A stretch of 64,000 nt of DNA, taken from the NCBI GenBank assembly GCA_965220105.1, contig OZ244811.1, positions 682,001 through 746,000 of the forward strand. The letters run 5' to 3'. This stretch comes from Bin87 sp965220105 (GTDB taxonomy: Bacteria > Chloroflexota > Dehalococcoidia > Lucifugimonadales > UBA3495). A program made the translations under genes and the position numbers. Shown piece after piece: positions 10,701-17,610 of the stretch. The notes under the pieces are model-generated. The model made no database searches, had not been told where the DNA came from, and was given only the letters and a program-made list of their open reading frames with translations. Within the stretch, counting starts at the first letter, position 1. Each line of letters starts with the position of its first letter.

Positions 10701-12075
10701 CAAGGGCCTCGACGACCTCGTTGAATTTATCCCGGGGCAAATCCCGATACGGGTAGGCCCTGACACACAAATCGAAGAGCGCATCCTCCGGCCATTCTTC
10801 GGCGGCACAGGCGGCGACAATCTGCTGGCCCAGTACGTCCAGCGGCCAGTCGGGGATGCGGAGGGCGTCCAGGTTGCTGCGGCGCACCGCCCGACAGAGG
10901 GCGGCGCACTCCACGAGTTCATCCCGAGTCAACGGGAACAGCGCGCCTTTCGGCGTACCGGCAATAGTGTGTCCGGAGCGACCCACCCTTTGCAACAATA
11001 GCCCAATTGAGCGGGGAGACCCAATCTGACACACCAGGTCCACTACACCGATGTCGATGCCAAGCTCAAGTGAAGCGGTGGCAACGCAAACTTTCACCTC
11101 CCCCTGCTTCAACTTCTCCTCAGCGGCCAGACGCCTGCTTCGGGAGAGGCTACCGTGGTGGGCCACCACGGCCGGCTCGCCCATCCGCAGAGAGAGTTGG
11201 TGGGACACCCGCTCCACCAACCGGCGGGTGTTGACGAATACCAGCGTGGTTCCGTGATTGGCCGCCAGGTCCACCACGGTATCCAGGGTTTCTCCCCAGA
11301 CCTCATGGGTGGCGATCGGCCCCAATTCAGTTTGAGGGAGTTGCACCGCCAGTTCCATGCGCCTGGTATGGCCCGTGTCCACGATGAGACAATTGGGGAC
11401 GCCCTCGCCGGAAACGTTCCGGTTCCCCACCAGGAACCGGGCAACCTCATCGATGGGGCGCTGGGTGGCGGAAAGACCCACCCTCACGACGGGATTCCGG
11501 GCCAGCGCGCACAACCGCTCCACCGACAGCGACAGGTGAGCGCCACGCTTGTCGTCGGCGACGGCGTGAATCTCGTCGAGGATAATAGTCTTCACGTCGG
11601 TAAGCCCGCGCCGTCCGCTCTCCGAGGTCAGCAGAATGTAAAGCGATTCCGGTGTGGTGATGAGGATGTGGGGCGGCTGTTTGGCCATTTTCTGGCGTTC
11701 GTAAGCGGGCGTATCGCCAGTTCGCACCGCCGTCTTGATGGCCGGCAACGGCGTGCCGCGAGCTTCGGCCCGGGCGTGAATTTCATCCAACGGAGTGGCG
11801 AGGTTTTTTTGTATATCGTTGGACAGCGCCTTGAGAGGCGATACATAGACTACCTGGGTTGTATCGGGCAGCCCTCCGCGCAGACCCTGGCGCACCAGCT
11901 GGTCGATGCAGGTCAGGAATGCGGCCAGGGTTTTTCCCGAACCGGTGGGCGCGGCGATCAGGGCGTGTCGCCCCTGTGCGATGGCCGACCACCCGTCAAC
12001 CTGGGCCTGGGTCGGCGCCTCGAAGCGGCTCCGGAACCAGTCCTGGATGATGGGATGGAATTGGGCAAGGGACAT
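7732..12075 (-). CDS. lhr: Large ATP-dependent helicase Lhr (DEAD/DEAH-box)
   Basis: A 1447-residue superfamily-2 helicase of the Lhr type. Walker A APTGSGKT is at residues 42-49. Other motifs are YVSPLKALSNDIQKNL (motif Ia), ITTPESLYILL, LDEIHAVADDKRGAHL (DEIH, about 168), LSATQRP (motif III), VATASLELGIDIG (motif V) and QRVGRSGH (motif VI). The long C-terminal part matches the Lhr-core winged-helix/beta-barrel plus the extended Lhr-CTD found in full-length bacterial Lhr (about 1500 residues). Lhr unwinds RNA:DNA hybrids and is linked to DNA repair. An IS701-family element lies only about 65 bp upstream of its start, so its promoter may be affected. Confidence 0.95.
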   Translation of the reverse strand: MSLAQFHPIIQDWFRSRFEAPTQAQVDGWSAIAQGRHALIAAPTGSGKTLAAFLTCIDQLVRQGLRGGLPDTTQVVYVSPLKALSNDIQKNLATPLDEIHARAEARGTPLPAIKTAVRTGDTPAYERQKMAKQPPHILITTPESLYILLTSESGRRGLTDVKTIILDEIHAVADDKRGAHLSLSVERLCALARNPVVRVGLSATQRPIDEVARFLVGNRNVSGEGVPNCLIVDTGHTRRMELAVQLPQTELGPIATHEVWGETLDTVVDLAANHGTTLVFVNTRRLVERVSHQLSLRMGEPAVVAHHGSLSRSRRLAAEEKLKQGEVKVCVATASLELGIDIGVVDLVCQIGSPRSIGLLLQRVGRSGHTIAGTPKGALFPLTRDELVECAALCRAVRRSNLDALRIPDWPLDVLGQQIVAACAAEEWPEDALFDLCVRAYPYRDLPRDKFNEVVEALAEGFAPRLGRRGAHLHRDGVNRILKGRRGARLAALTSGGAIPDNADYDVIAAPEDVFVGTVNEDFAIESMAGDVFLLGNTPWKIRRVESGKVRVEDAQGLAPTIPFWLGEAPGRTRELSGEITELRAAVDAQLERPDDAEAWLVQECGILADGARQIVEYLAEGKRVLGIVPTGDRVVAERFFDESGGMQLVIHSPFGAAINRAWGMALRKRICRTFDFELQASATDDGLNFSLGPNLSFPLSDVFTYLSPRTVDEVLLQAILQAPVFGTRWRWNATRFLALLRHTGGRKVPAPLQRMRSEDLLAAVFPAQVQCQDNASGVEIDPPDHPLVFETIRDCLTEAMDLNGLKQVLAAIERGEIEVYARDTVQPSVFSHQILNAMPYAFLDDAPLEERRARAVTLRRALPQDARELGQLDAAAIAEEHANAWPPMRDADELHDALLNLGILPESFPTRRRSDPDSSQMTEWFGGLAAAGRAYRLILSDDWHGWVAAERLPVAFAAYPSAKFSPPPNEIANPDPELTTDVATLSIVRGWVDSTGPVTAGELAATLGLDHADVAFALGQLEGEGLVLRGSFRPGAVEEEFCDRRILARIHRATLGRLRREIEPVSQAALMRFLLRWQHLDPATSAVGEGGLLDVIEQLQGFEIPAGVLESEVIAPRTQGYKPELLDGLCLGGEVVWGCIGRQLATANGSGARSPLNRATSITLALRESLDWLLGPAQPDHQNGSGASAEVLSVLSQRGACFISDIVSLTRRLPSDVEEGLWLLAAQGRVTSDSLQPLRRRVNGGSGRPRNGATNGNRSSHHRHIPARRLDPRRRESNSRWSILEPLDPATDVLELRVTQLLRRYGVVFPELLARESTGLNWRDAVRVLRRMEAQGEIRAGRFVTGFVGEQFALPEAVDLLREINRSDPTGNMVVVSACDPLNLTGILTTGSRVPAVPGNRIVFRDGVPVASLEAGNLAIRSAMDEPVAARVHALLQVPQLVQVPA

Positions 12076-12136
12076 GGGGCCAGTTTAGCAGACCGAGCGC
12101 TCACGGCCGGCGGCCCGAATGTCACTGTCTGATTGG

Positions 12137-13595
12137 CTAGGCTTTACGCATAATTTAGAAAAAGTATAAAGACAGGGTAAGCTGGCCTGACCCCACTTTC
12201 AACGGAAAGGCCCAGCCATGCTCACCCTGCCCGATGCCATTGTAGCCGTTCTCGTTCCCTTCGCAACGCTGTTTACGAGCCCAACCTGGCGGAAAGCCCA
12301 ACTGCTGCTGGTCGGCGCGATCCTGACCCCGGGCCAACGCACCGTGGCGGCGGCACTGCGCGTCATGGGCCGCAGCGACCAGCGCGACTACGCCCGCTAC
12401 CACGAGGTGCTCAATCGGGCGGTGTGGTCGTCCCGCCAGGCAGCGCGCATCCTGCTGGCGCTGTTGCTCCAGCACCTGGATGGTGGCGACGGCCCACTGA
12501 TCTTCGGCATCGACGAGACCCTGGAACGGCGTCGCGGCGCCAAGATCAGGGCGCGGGCCATCTACCGCGACCCGGTGCGTTCCAGCCGGTCTCAGGTGGT
12601 CAAGGCCAGCGGTTTGCGCTGGATCTCCCTGATGTGGCTGGGCCACGTGCCATGGGCCGGACGCCATTGGGCCTTGCCGGCGCTCACGGTGCTGGCGCCT
12701 TCGACCCGTTACTACCAACAGCAGGGACGCCAGCACAAGAAGCTCACCGACTGGGCCCGCCAGATGGTCATGCAACTGCGCCGCTGGCTGCCCCACCGAC
12801 CCCTGGCGCTGGTGGGCGACAACAGCTATGCCGTGCTGGATTTGCTCCACTGCTGCCAGTCCCTCCGTGAACCCGTTACCCTGATCGCCAGATTGCGTCT
12901 GGACGCCGCCCTGTATGCGCCAGCGCCACCCCGTCAACCTGGCCAGAACGGTCGCCCGCCATTGAAGGGCCCGCGGCGGCCGCCGCTGAAAGTTTTCCTT
13001 GCGCAGACGGATGTAACTTGGGCCAGCGCCGAGGTGGCCTGGTACGACGGCATCACCCGCGCCGTGGAACTCACCTCCCAGACGGCGGTCTGGTACCGCT
13101 CCGGCAAGCCCCCCGTCCTCATTCGCTGGGTGCTGATCCGAGACCCCCAGGGCTCCTTCGCCACTCAGGCCCTGCTCTGTACCGACCCGGCGGCGGACCC
13201 GACCCAGATCCTGGAATGGTTTGTACTGCGCTGGCAACTGGAGGTCACCTTCCACGAGGTACGAACCCATCTGGGTGTGGAGACACAACGCCAGTGGTCC
13301 GATCTCGCCATCGCCCGCACCACGCCCGCCCTACTGGGACTCTTCTCCTGGACCACCCTGGCCGCCCACGCGTTGCAGAAACGGCGCCCCATGACCCAGC
13401 GCAAGGCCGCTTGGTACGACAAACCGTCGCCGACCTTCGTGGATGCCATCGCCCTGGCGCGTCGCCACCTGTGGCTGGCGTCGGAAGGTTTCTCACTGTC
13501 GGTCGCTGACCCCGACATTCAGGAACTCCCGGTCGCACTGTACCACCGACTTGTAGATTCCCTTGCCTACGCCGCTTGAATTGCGTAAAGCCTAG
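12137..13595. mobile_element. IS701-family insertion sequence, intact (including CTAG target duplications)
   Basis: The element runs 12141-13591 (1451 bp). Its ends are inverted: gctttacgca at 12141-12150 and tgcgtaaagc at 13582-13591. It is flanked by CTAG on both sides (12137-12140 and 13592-13595), fitting the 4-bp YTAR duplication known for IS701. It holds one full transposase gene. It lies between lhr and an alpha/beta hydrolase gene. Confidence 0.92.
12218..13579 (+). CDS. IS701-family DDE transposase
   Basis: A 453-residue transposase filling the element at 12141-13591. Candidate catalytic acids are the D in FGIDETLERRRG, the D in VGDNSYAVLD and the E in WQLEVTFHEVRTHLGVE, in order DDE. 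The frame is undisturbed and both element ends are intact, so it may be active. The product reads toward the minus-strand alpha/beta hydrolase gene. It shares little visible sequence with the second IS701-family transposase at 21.7 kb. Confidence 0.93.
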   Translation: MLTLPDAIVAVLVPFATLFTSPTWRKAQLLLVGAILTPGQRTVAAALRVMGRSDQRDYARYHEVLNRAVWSSRQAARILLALLLQHLDGGDGPLIFGIDETLERRRGAKIRARAIYRDPVRSSRSQVVKASGLRWISLMWLGHVPWAGRHWALPALTVLAPSTRYYQQQGRQHKKLTDWARQMVMQLRRWLPHRPLALVGDNSYAVLDLLHCCQSLREPVTLIARLRLDAALYAPAPPRQPGQNGRPPLKGPRRPPLKVFLAQTDVTWASAEVAWYDGITRAVELTSQTAVWYRSGKPPVLIRWVLIRDPQGSFATQALLCTDPAADPTQILEWFVLRWQLEVTFHEVRTHLGVETQRQWSDLAIARTTPALLGLFSWTTLAAHALQKRRPMTQRKAAWYDKPSPTFVDAIALARRHLWLASEGFSLSVADPDIQELPVALYHRLVDSLAYAA

Positions 13596-13772
13596 ATTGG
13601 GTGACAGTCCTGCAACGGCGAAATCCAGGGGGTTGCCGCCCTGTACCGGGGCAACGCCGCCAGCTATCAGACGGCGAAGCCCCGGTAAGGCACGCGGCCG
13701 GGGGGCGGGATACGGAGCATTGCCCCGGATTGGCCCCGCCGCCCGGTCACGTGAACAGGTCGCCGGCCGGTT
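13596..13772. other. Intergenic stretch with two possible hairpins, no gene seen
   Basis: No convincing ORF. Two short stem-loops can be drawn: gttgcc...ggcaac near 13633-13656 and cgccg...cggcg just after it, followed by a G/C-rich run. This could be a 3' structure for the hydrolase transcript or an unassigned RNA. I do not recognise a riboswitch class. Confidence 0.3.
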
Positions 13773-14528
13773 TCAGGCGGCTGTAACTGGTTGATGCGCC
13801 CGCAGGAAATCGCGCACCTGGTTTATCGTCTGGGCCTTCAGGTCCGCATCTTCCTTCCAGGGATACGGCGTCACCTCGGCTTTAGGCGCCAACTCCACCA
13901 GGTCCATGGCGGCCTCTAACGAGTGCGACGGAGTATCGTCGGGCATGACGAGCATCGGCGTCTGGCACGCGCGCGCCCAGTCCCGCGACACGGTGTACAT
14001 GAAGTCCGGCTGCACTCTATAGAGGTTGTGCAGGTACTGATCGATGGTATCCATCGTTAAGTCAGAGCGGAGTGAGCAAAGCTCGGGGCCCCAGGCATCA
14101 TGGCCGGAGTCATACATGGCGTCTGGCGTTTGGCTGGCGTGCCCAACGGGCTGGCAGAGCACGGCGGCCAACACGCGATTGGGCGCCCGGTCAATGAGCG
14201 TGAGCGCAAAAGGGCCACCGATGCAGAAGCCCATGAAGAAGAACTCTCGTATGCCCAGGTGGTCCATCAGCCCCAACTGGTCGTCGGCGAAGGCTCCCCA
14301 CGGGTCGTCGACCTGGACCGGCCCGGTGGACTGCCCGCCAATAGCGTTGCGCTGGTCCATGGTAATGCAGCGGAAATCGTCCTTGAACTCCTCCATGACG
14401 TCGATCACCTGCCTTGGCCAATTGCTCATCACCGAGCTCAAGCCCCCTCCGGGGGTGACCAGTATCGGGAAACCGGTCCCGACCTCTTCATAATGGATGC
14501 GGACATCGCCTCTGGTATAAAACGGCAT
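13773..14528 (-). CDS. Alpha/beta hydrolase with Cys at the nucleophile elbow
   Basis: A 251-residue single-domain alpha/beta hydrolase. The N-terminal beta strands precede the oxyanion region VTPGGGLSS. The nucleophile elbow reads GFCIGG, with Cys in place of the more common Ser, as in dienelactone hydrolases. A later acid/His region, VMPDDTPSHS, provides Asp and His. No signal peptide is seen. The start codon is preceded by AAAGGAG (minus strand, about 14538). It stands alone; upstream is a copy of the dispersed palindrome. Substrate unknown; it could be a lactonase or ester hydrolase. Confidence 0.85.
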   Translation of the reverse strand: MPFYTRGDVRIHYEEVGTGFPILVTPGGGLSSVMSNWPRQVIDVMEEFKDDFRCITMDQRNAIGGQSTGPVQVDDPWGAFADDQLGLMDHLGIREFFFMGFCIGGPFALTLIDRAPNRVLAAVLCQPVGHASQTPDAMYDSGHDAWGPELCSLRSDLTMDTIDQYLHNLYRVQPDFMYTVSRDWARACQTPMLVMPDDTPSHSLEAAMDLVELAPKAEVTPYPWKEDADLKAQTINQVRDFLRAHQPVTAA

Positions 14529-14615
14529 TGCACTATCTCCTTTTAGACCACAGCACAGGAATTTTAGGTGATTGTAACTTGGGACACCGGGGTGTCAAGG
14601 CAGCAGTCGCCTCAT

Positions 14616-14774
14616 GCGTATTCACTTTGTCATTGCGAGCGTAGCGTGGCAATCTCGTCGTCGTAGCAACGGCGGTTCGCCGACGTGTGTTCAACCTCAT
14701 CGAGATTGCCACGTCCCTCAGCCAGCTCGGGATGAGCGGGTGCTCCTCGCAATGACAGATTAAAGTGGGTACGC
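14616..14774. repeat. Dispersed palindromic repeat, full-length copy B (inverted relative to copy A)
   Basis: Reads as the reverse complement of copy A at 3387-3551, including the central gtgtgttcaacctcatcgag segment. It ends in taaagtgggtacgc. It carries about 28 extra bases (ccctcagccagctcgggatgagc) inside one arm, so it is a variant with an insertion. It fills most of the 360-bp gap between the alpha/beta hydrolase and thuA genes. Confidence 0.85.
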
Positions 14775-14890
14775 GACATATCCTGGCGATTAGGACACGC
14801 ACGAAGGAATGCCGTCGGCCCACTGCGGGGATTTGCCACCGGTGGCCAGGCAATCTACAATCCAGGGCACCAGGTTGGAGGTATTGAATT

Positions 14891-15595
14891 ATGAGGATTT
14901 TGGTAGTGTCCGGAGGTCGTCATCCGTACGAGGAATCGACGCCGATATTGGATTCTTTTCTCAAGGGCGCTGGTCACGAGGTAACGGTGACCGAAGATGC
15001 GGCGGTGCTGGCCGACCGCTCCGCCATGAGCGGCTACGACATTTTGGTATTCAACACCCGTCGGGAAAACGTCGCCGACTTTGGCGACTGGACCTTGTCC
15101 ACGCCGCAGCAGGAGGGACTACGGGACTACGTGAGCGGTGGCAAGGGCTTCGTTTGCATTCATATCGCCACCTGCGTGTCTGCAGCGTGGCCCGAGTACC
15201 ACGACATCACCGGCGGCGGCTGGATTTCCGGCACCAGCTTCCATCCCCCTTACGGGGAGTTCACGGTGAACGTTAGCGACGGCGGGCACCCCGGGGCCAA
15301 AGGCGTTTCCGATTTTTCCACCAACGACGAACTGTACATGGGGTTGGCGTTGAAGGACGGGAACAACGTTTTCATCACCGGAGAGGCAGAAGACGGGACT
15401 TATCCCTGGGGCCCGGACCGGAATCCCCAGTTGATGCCGGGCGGCACCTATCCGCTGGGTTGGACCCGCCAGTACGGGAACGGCAACGTCTTCGTTCTGC
15501 TCCTGGGGCACGATGGCCGGAGCTTTGAGACGCCCGAGTTCCAGCGGATCGTCCTCAACGGCGTGGAATGGGCTGCCGCGAAAGCCGCGGTCTGA
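14891..15595 (+). CDS. ThuA domain-containing protein (glutamine-amidotransferase-like fold)
   Basis: A 234-residue protein matching the ThuA family. It opens with MRILVVSGGRHPYEES, and has DILVFNTRR, LRDYVSGGKGFVCIH, then GGWISGTSF, HPG and DELYMGL, ending in YGNGNVFVLLLGHDG. ThuA-like proteins have a class I glutaminase fold but usually lack the full triad; in rhizobia they are tied to trehalose or sugar catabolism. No signal peptide. ATG 14891 follows GGAGG at about 14877. A terminator follows the stop. It appears monocistronic, so its substrate is unknown. Confidence 0.85.
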   Translation: MRILVVSGGRHPYEESTPILDSFLKGAGHEVTVTEDAAVLADRSAMSGYDILVFNTRRENVADFGDWTLSTPQQEGLRDYVSGGKGFVCIHIATCVSAAWPEYHDITGGGWISGTSFHPPYGEFTVNVSDGGHPGAKGVSDFSTNDELYMGLALKDGNNVFITGEAEDGTYPWGPDRNPQLMPGGTYPLGWTRQYGNGNVFVLLLGHDGRSFETPEFQRIVLNGVEWAAAKAAV

Positions 15596-15612
15596 CCGCG
15601 AACCGGAGAACA

Positions 15613-15648
15613 AAAAGCCCGCTCCCAATTCGAGAGCGGGCTTATCTT
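15613..15648 (+). terminator. Rho-independent-type terminator after thuA
   Basis: A hairpin with the arms aagcccgctc and gagcgggctt around a short loop, starting 18 bp after the thuA stop. It is preceded by an A-run and followed by a weak T-rich tail. Because the next gene converges on it, it may serve both strands. Confidence 0.75.
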
Positions 15649-15677
15649 GGGCGTCTGTCACCGGAGTTACGCGTTAC

Positions 15678-16064
15678 TTATCCCTGGGTGAAGACCTGTG
15701 CGTCGTCGATGTAGGTGATGGTTTCCCTAATGCGGCGCTCGGTTTGGTTGTTGCAATAGCCGGAATAGAAGCACATACCGTGCAGGTGGTGTATGCGGCT
15801 GTAGTAGCGGCCCTGGAGTGTCTGAATTTCCGGGTCGAAACGACAGAGGTCGTCGAGGTGGTCGGTGGTGGCCGCCGTGGTGGGTGGTTCCTCGGCGGTA
15901 TGGGCGAGGATGAGAGCGTCGGTGGCGCGCTTGGTGGCGCACCAGGCCTTTTCGGCCGCGTCCCGGATGTCGCCTGCTTCTAGCCGTTCGACGGCCTGCG
16001 CGTGGACTTGGCGCGCGTCGGCGAAGAGTTCGTCAACACGGTCTTGGATTGAAGCGGTGGTCAA
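15678..16064 (-). CDS. Small helical protein, HEPN/PaREP1-like (putative)
   Basis: A 128-residue, mostly helical protein. The segment LEAGDIRDAAEKAWCATKR is like the PaREP1/HEPN signature (GD.R.A.EKAW.A), and a later RYYSRIHHLHG fits an R-x(4-6)-H motif of HEPN domains. HEPN proteins are often RNases or nucleotide-binding partners in toxin-antitoxin and defence systems, but many are non-catalytic. It starts 11 bp after the LLM oxidoreductase stop on the same strand, so it is likely in one operon. No antitoxin-like neighbour is seen. The assignment is by eye and tentative. Confidence 0.6.
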   Translation of the reverse strand: MTTASIQDRVDELFADARQVHAQAVERLEAGDIRDAAEKAWCATKRATDALILAHTAEEPPTTAATTDHLDDLCRFDPEIQTLQGRYYSRIHHLHGMCFYSGYCNNQTERRIRETITYIDDAQVFTQG

Positions 16065-16075
16065 CGACTGGCTCC

Positions 16076-17245
16076 TTATCCGGCGCGGTCGGCGTAAACC
16101 TGCCTGGCCCGGTCGAGTGCGCGTACCCGGCCGCTGACCAGTTCATCCTGCCGCTCACTGGCCCACCGATTGGAAGCCGTGGTGCTGAGGACGCTGCCCT
16201 GGAAGTGAGGCATGACGTAGCGGGCCATCAGCTCGTAACTGCGTAGCATCTTTTCCCGGGGCGCCCAGTCGATGGTCTGGACCAGGAACGCGCCAAAGCC
16301 GCCGCTCTGCTCACCCAGCCGCTCGATGGCTTCGATGCAGTCGTCGGGAGTACCGATAATCCAGCTTCCGGTATCGGCCATGTGGTCGATTACCTTGTCC
16401 AGTGGGCCGTCAAAAACGGGCTTGCGGCCGTTGGTTCCCTCACTATATTCCCGCAGGTACCGGCCGGCGCCGAGACGGGCATCGTTCAGGGCTTCTTCCC
16501 GGGACTCGGCCAGGTGGCAGGGCAGCACCAACCTCCAGTCCTCGCGGTTCATCGTCTGCCCATGCTCGGCGGCGGACTCTTCGGCTATGTCCCACAGTCC
16601 CTTCAAATCTGAGGGACCGGCGGAGGGATCCCTGGGCACGGTGATGGTCAAGACCGAACAGCCGTGTTTGCCAGCCAGGGTCACGCCGGCCGGAGATTGC
16701 ACCGAGGCCACGGCGGTGTGCATATAGGGGCGCTGGTAAGGCCGCAGCTGGAGCAGCCCCTCCTTGAGCTCGAACCAGTCACTCTGGTAGGTGATCGGCT
16801 CGGTTTCGGTGAATAGACGCAGGATGATGCCCAGCGACTCGTCCATGCGCTCCCGCTGCAACTCGTGAGGAATGCCCATCATGTAAGCGTCGCCGGGCAG
16901 AGCGCCCGGGCCGACTCCGAAGAGCACGCGTCCGTAAGACATGTGATCCAGTTGGACCATACGGTTGGCCACCATCAGCGGGTGGTGGTAAGGCAGGCTG
17001 ATCACGCCGGTACCCAGCTTGATACGGTTCGTGCGTTGGGCGGCGGCGGCAATGAAAACCTCCGGGGAAGAGATGATCTCCCAGCCGGCGCTGTGGTGCT
17101 CGCCAACCCAGGCCTCATCGAACCCCAGTTTGTCCAGCCATTCCACCAGTTCCAGGTCGCGTTCGATCGCCAGGGTGGGGTTCTCACCAACGCGGTGGAA
17201 CGGGCCGAGGAAGATGCCAAACTTCATTCGGTCGGGAAACGCCAT
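16076..17245 (-). CDS. LLM-class flavin-dependent oxidoreductase
   Basis: A 389-residue luciferase-like monooxygenase. Typical marks are MKFGIFLGPFH, LDKLGFDEAWVGEHHSAGWE, IKLGTGVISLPYHHPLMVANRMVQLD, and GRVLFGVGPGALP. These resemble the limonene- and alkanal-monooxygenase-like LLM subgroup. The frame extends upstream to 17503, but ATG 17245 is preferred because GGAGGAGGTC precedes it by 5 bp. The HEPN-like gene follows closely. Its 5' region is shared with the divergent fusion-protein gene at 17611. Confidence 0.92.
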   Translation of the reverse strand: MAFPDRMKFGIFLGPFHRVGENPTLAIERDLELVEWLDKLGFDEAWVGEHHSAGWEIISSPEVFIAAAAQRTNRIKLGTGVISLPYHHPLMVANRMVQLDHMSYGRVLFGVGPGALPGDAYMMGIPHELQRERMDESLGIILRLFTETEPITYQSDWFELKEGLLQLRPYQRPYMHTAVASVQSPAGVTLAGKHGCSVLTITVPRDPSAGPSDLKGLWDIAEESAAEHGQTMNREDWRLVLPCHLAESREEALNDARLGAGRYLREYSEGTNGRKPVFDGPLDKVIDHMADTGSWIIGTPDDCIEAIERLGEQSGGFGAFLVQTIDWAPREKMLRSYELMARYVMPHFQGSVLSTTASNRWASERQDELVSGRVRALDRARQVYADRAG

Positions 17246-17610
17246 ATCAGGACCTCCTCCATAACGGGATTGCAGGGAGTGCATTCCCGGCCAAGTGGCA
17301 ACGGGCGGGGCAATGGTTCGCCCCGAATTTGCGGCCATTTTGCTACCGGCGGTATTTCCTGTCAATCGACCGGTCGCCGAACCCCCACACCTCGGCTGCG
17401 CGCTTTGCCGCTTCCATTGACAGCGGCTGGTAGCAGACATACCATCCTTGCGTTTCGGCGCGTTCTCGCGGAACGACGTCGTTGTACGACGATCGTGGCG
17501 CAACGCAGAGTGGTTACCTTAATGACCATCAATGACCATCGCCAATAACCATCGCCTTTGTGGCCCGCGCGGTCGCCAGGCCGACGGATGGTTCGGCAAA
17601 ACGATAGCAG
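17246..17610. promoter_or_regulatory. Divergent intergenic region with direct repeats
   Basis: A 365-bp gap between two divergent genes, so promoters for both must lie here. A direct repeat aatgaccatc occurs twice back to back at 17521-17540 and a degenerate third copy, aataaccatc, at about 17544-17553. This is a possible operator for the fusion-protein gene starting at 17611. No clear -35/-10 pair could be assigned. Confidence 0.4.

Noticed and set aside
12155..13288. A 377-residue minus-strand frame in the first IS701-family element
   Set aside because: Antisense to an intact transposase with DDE residues and no independent support.
13596..13772. Cobalamin or other riboswitch
   Set aside because: Two hairpins can be drawn, but no conserved box of a known riboswitch class was found.
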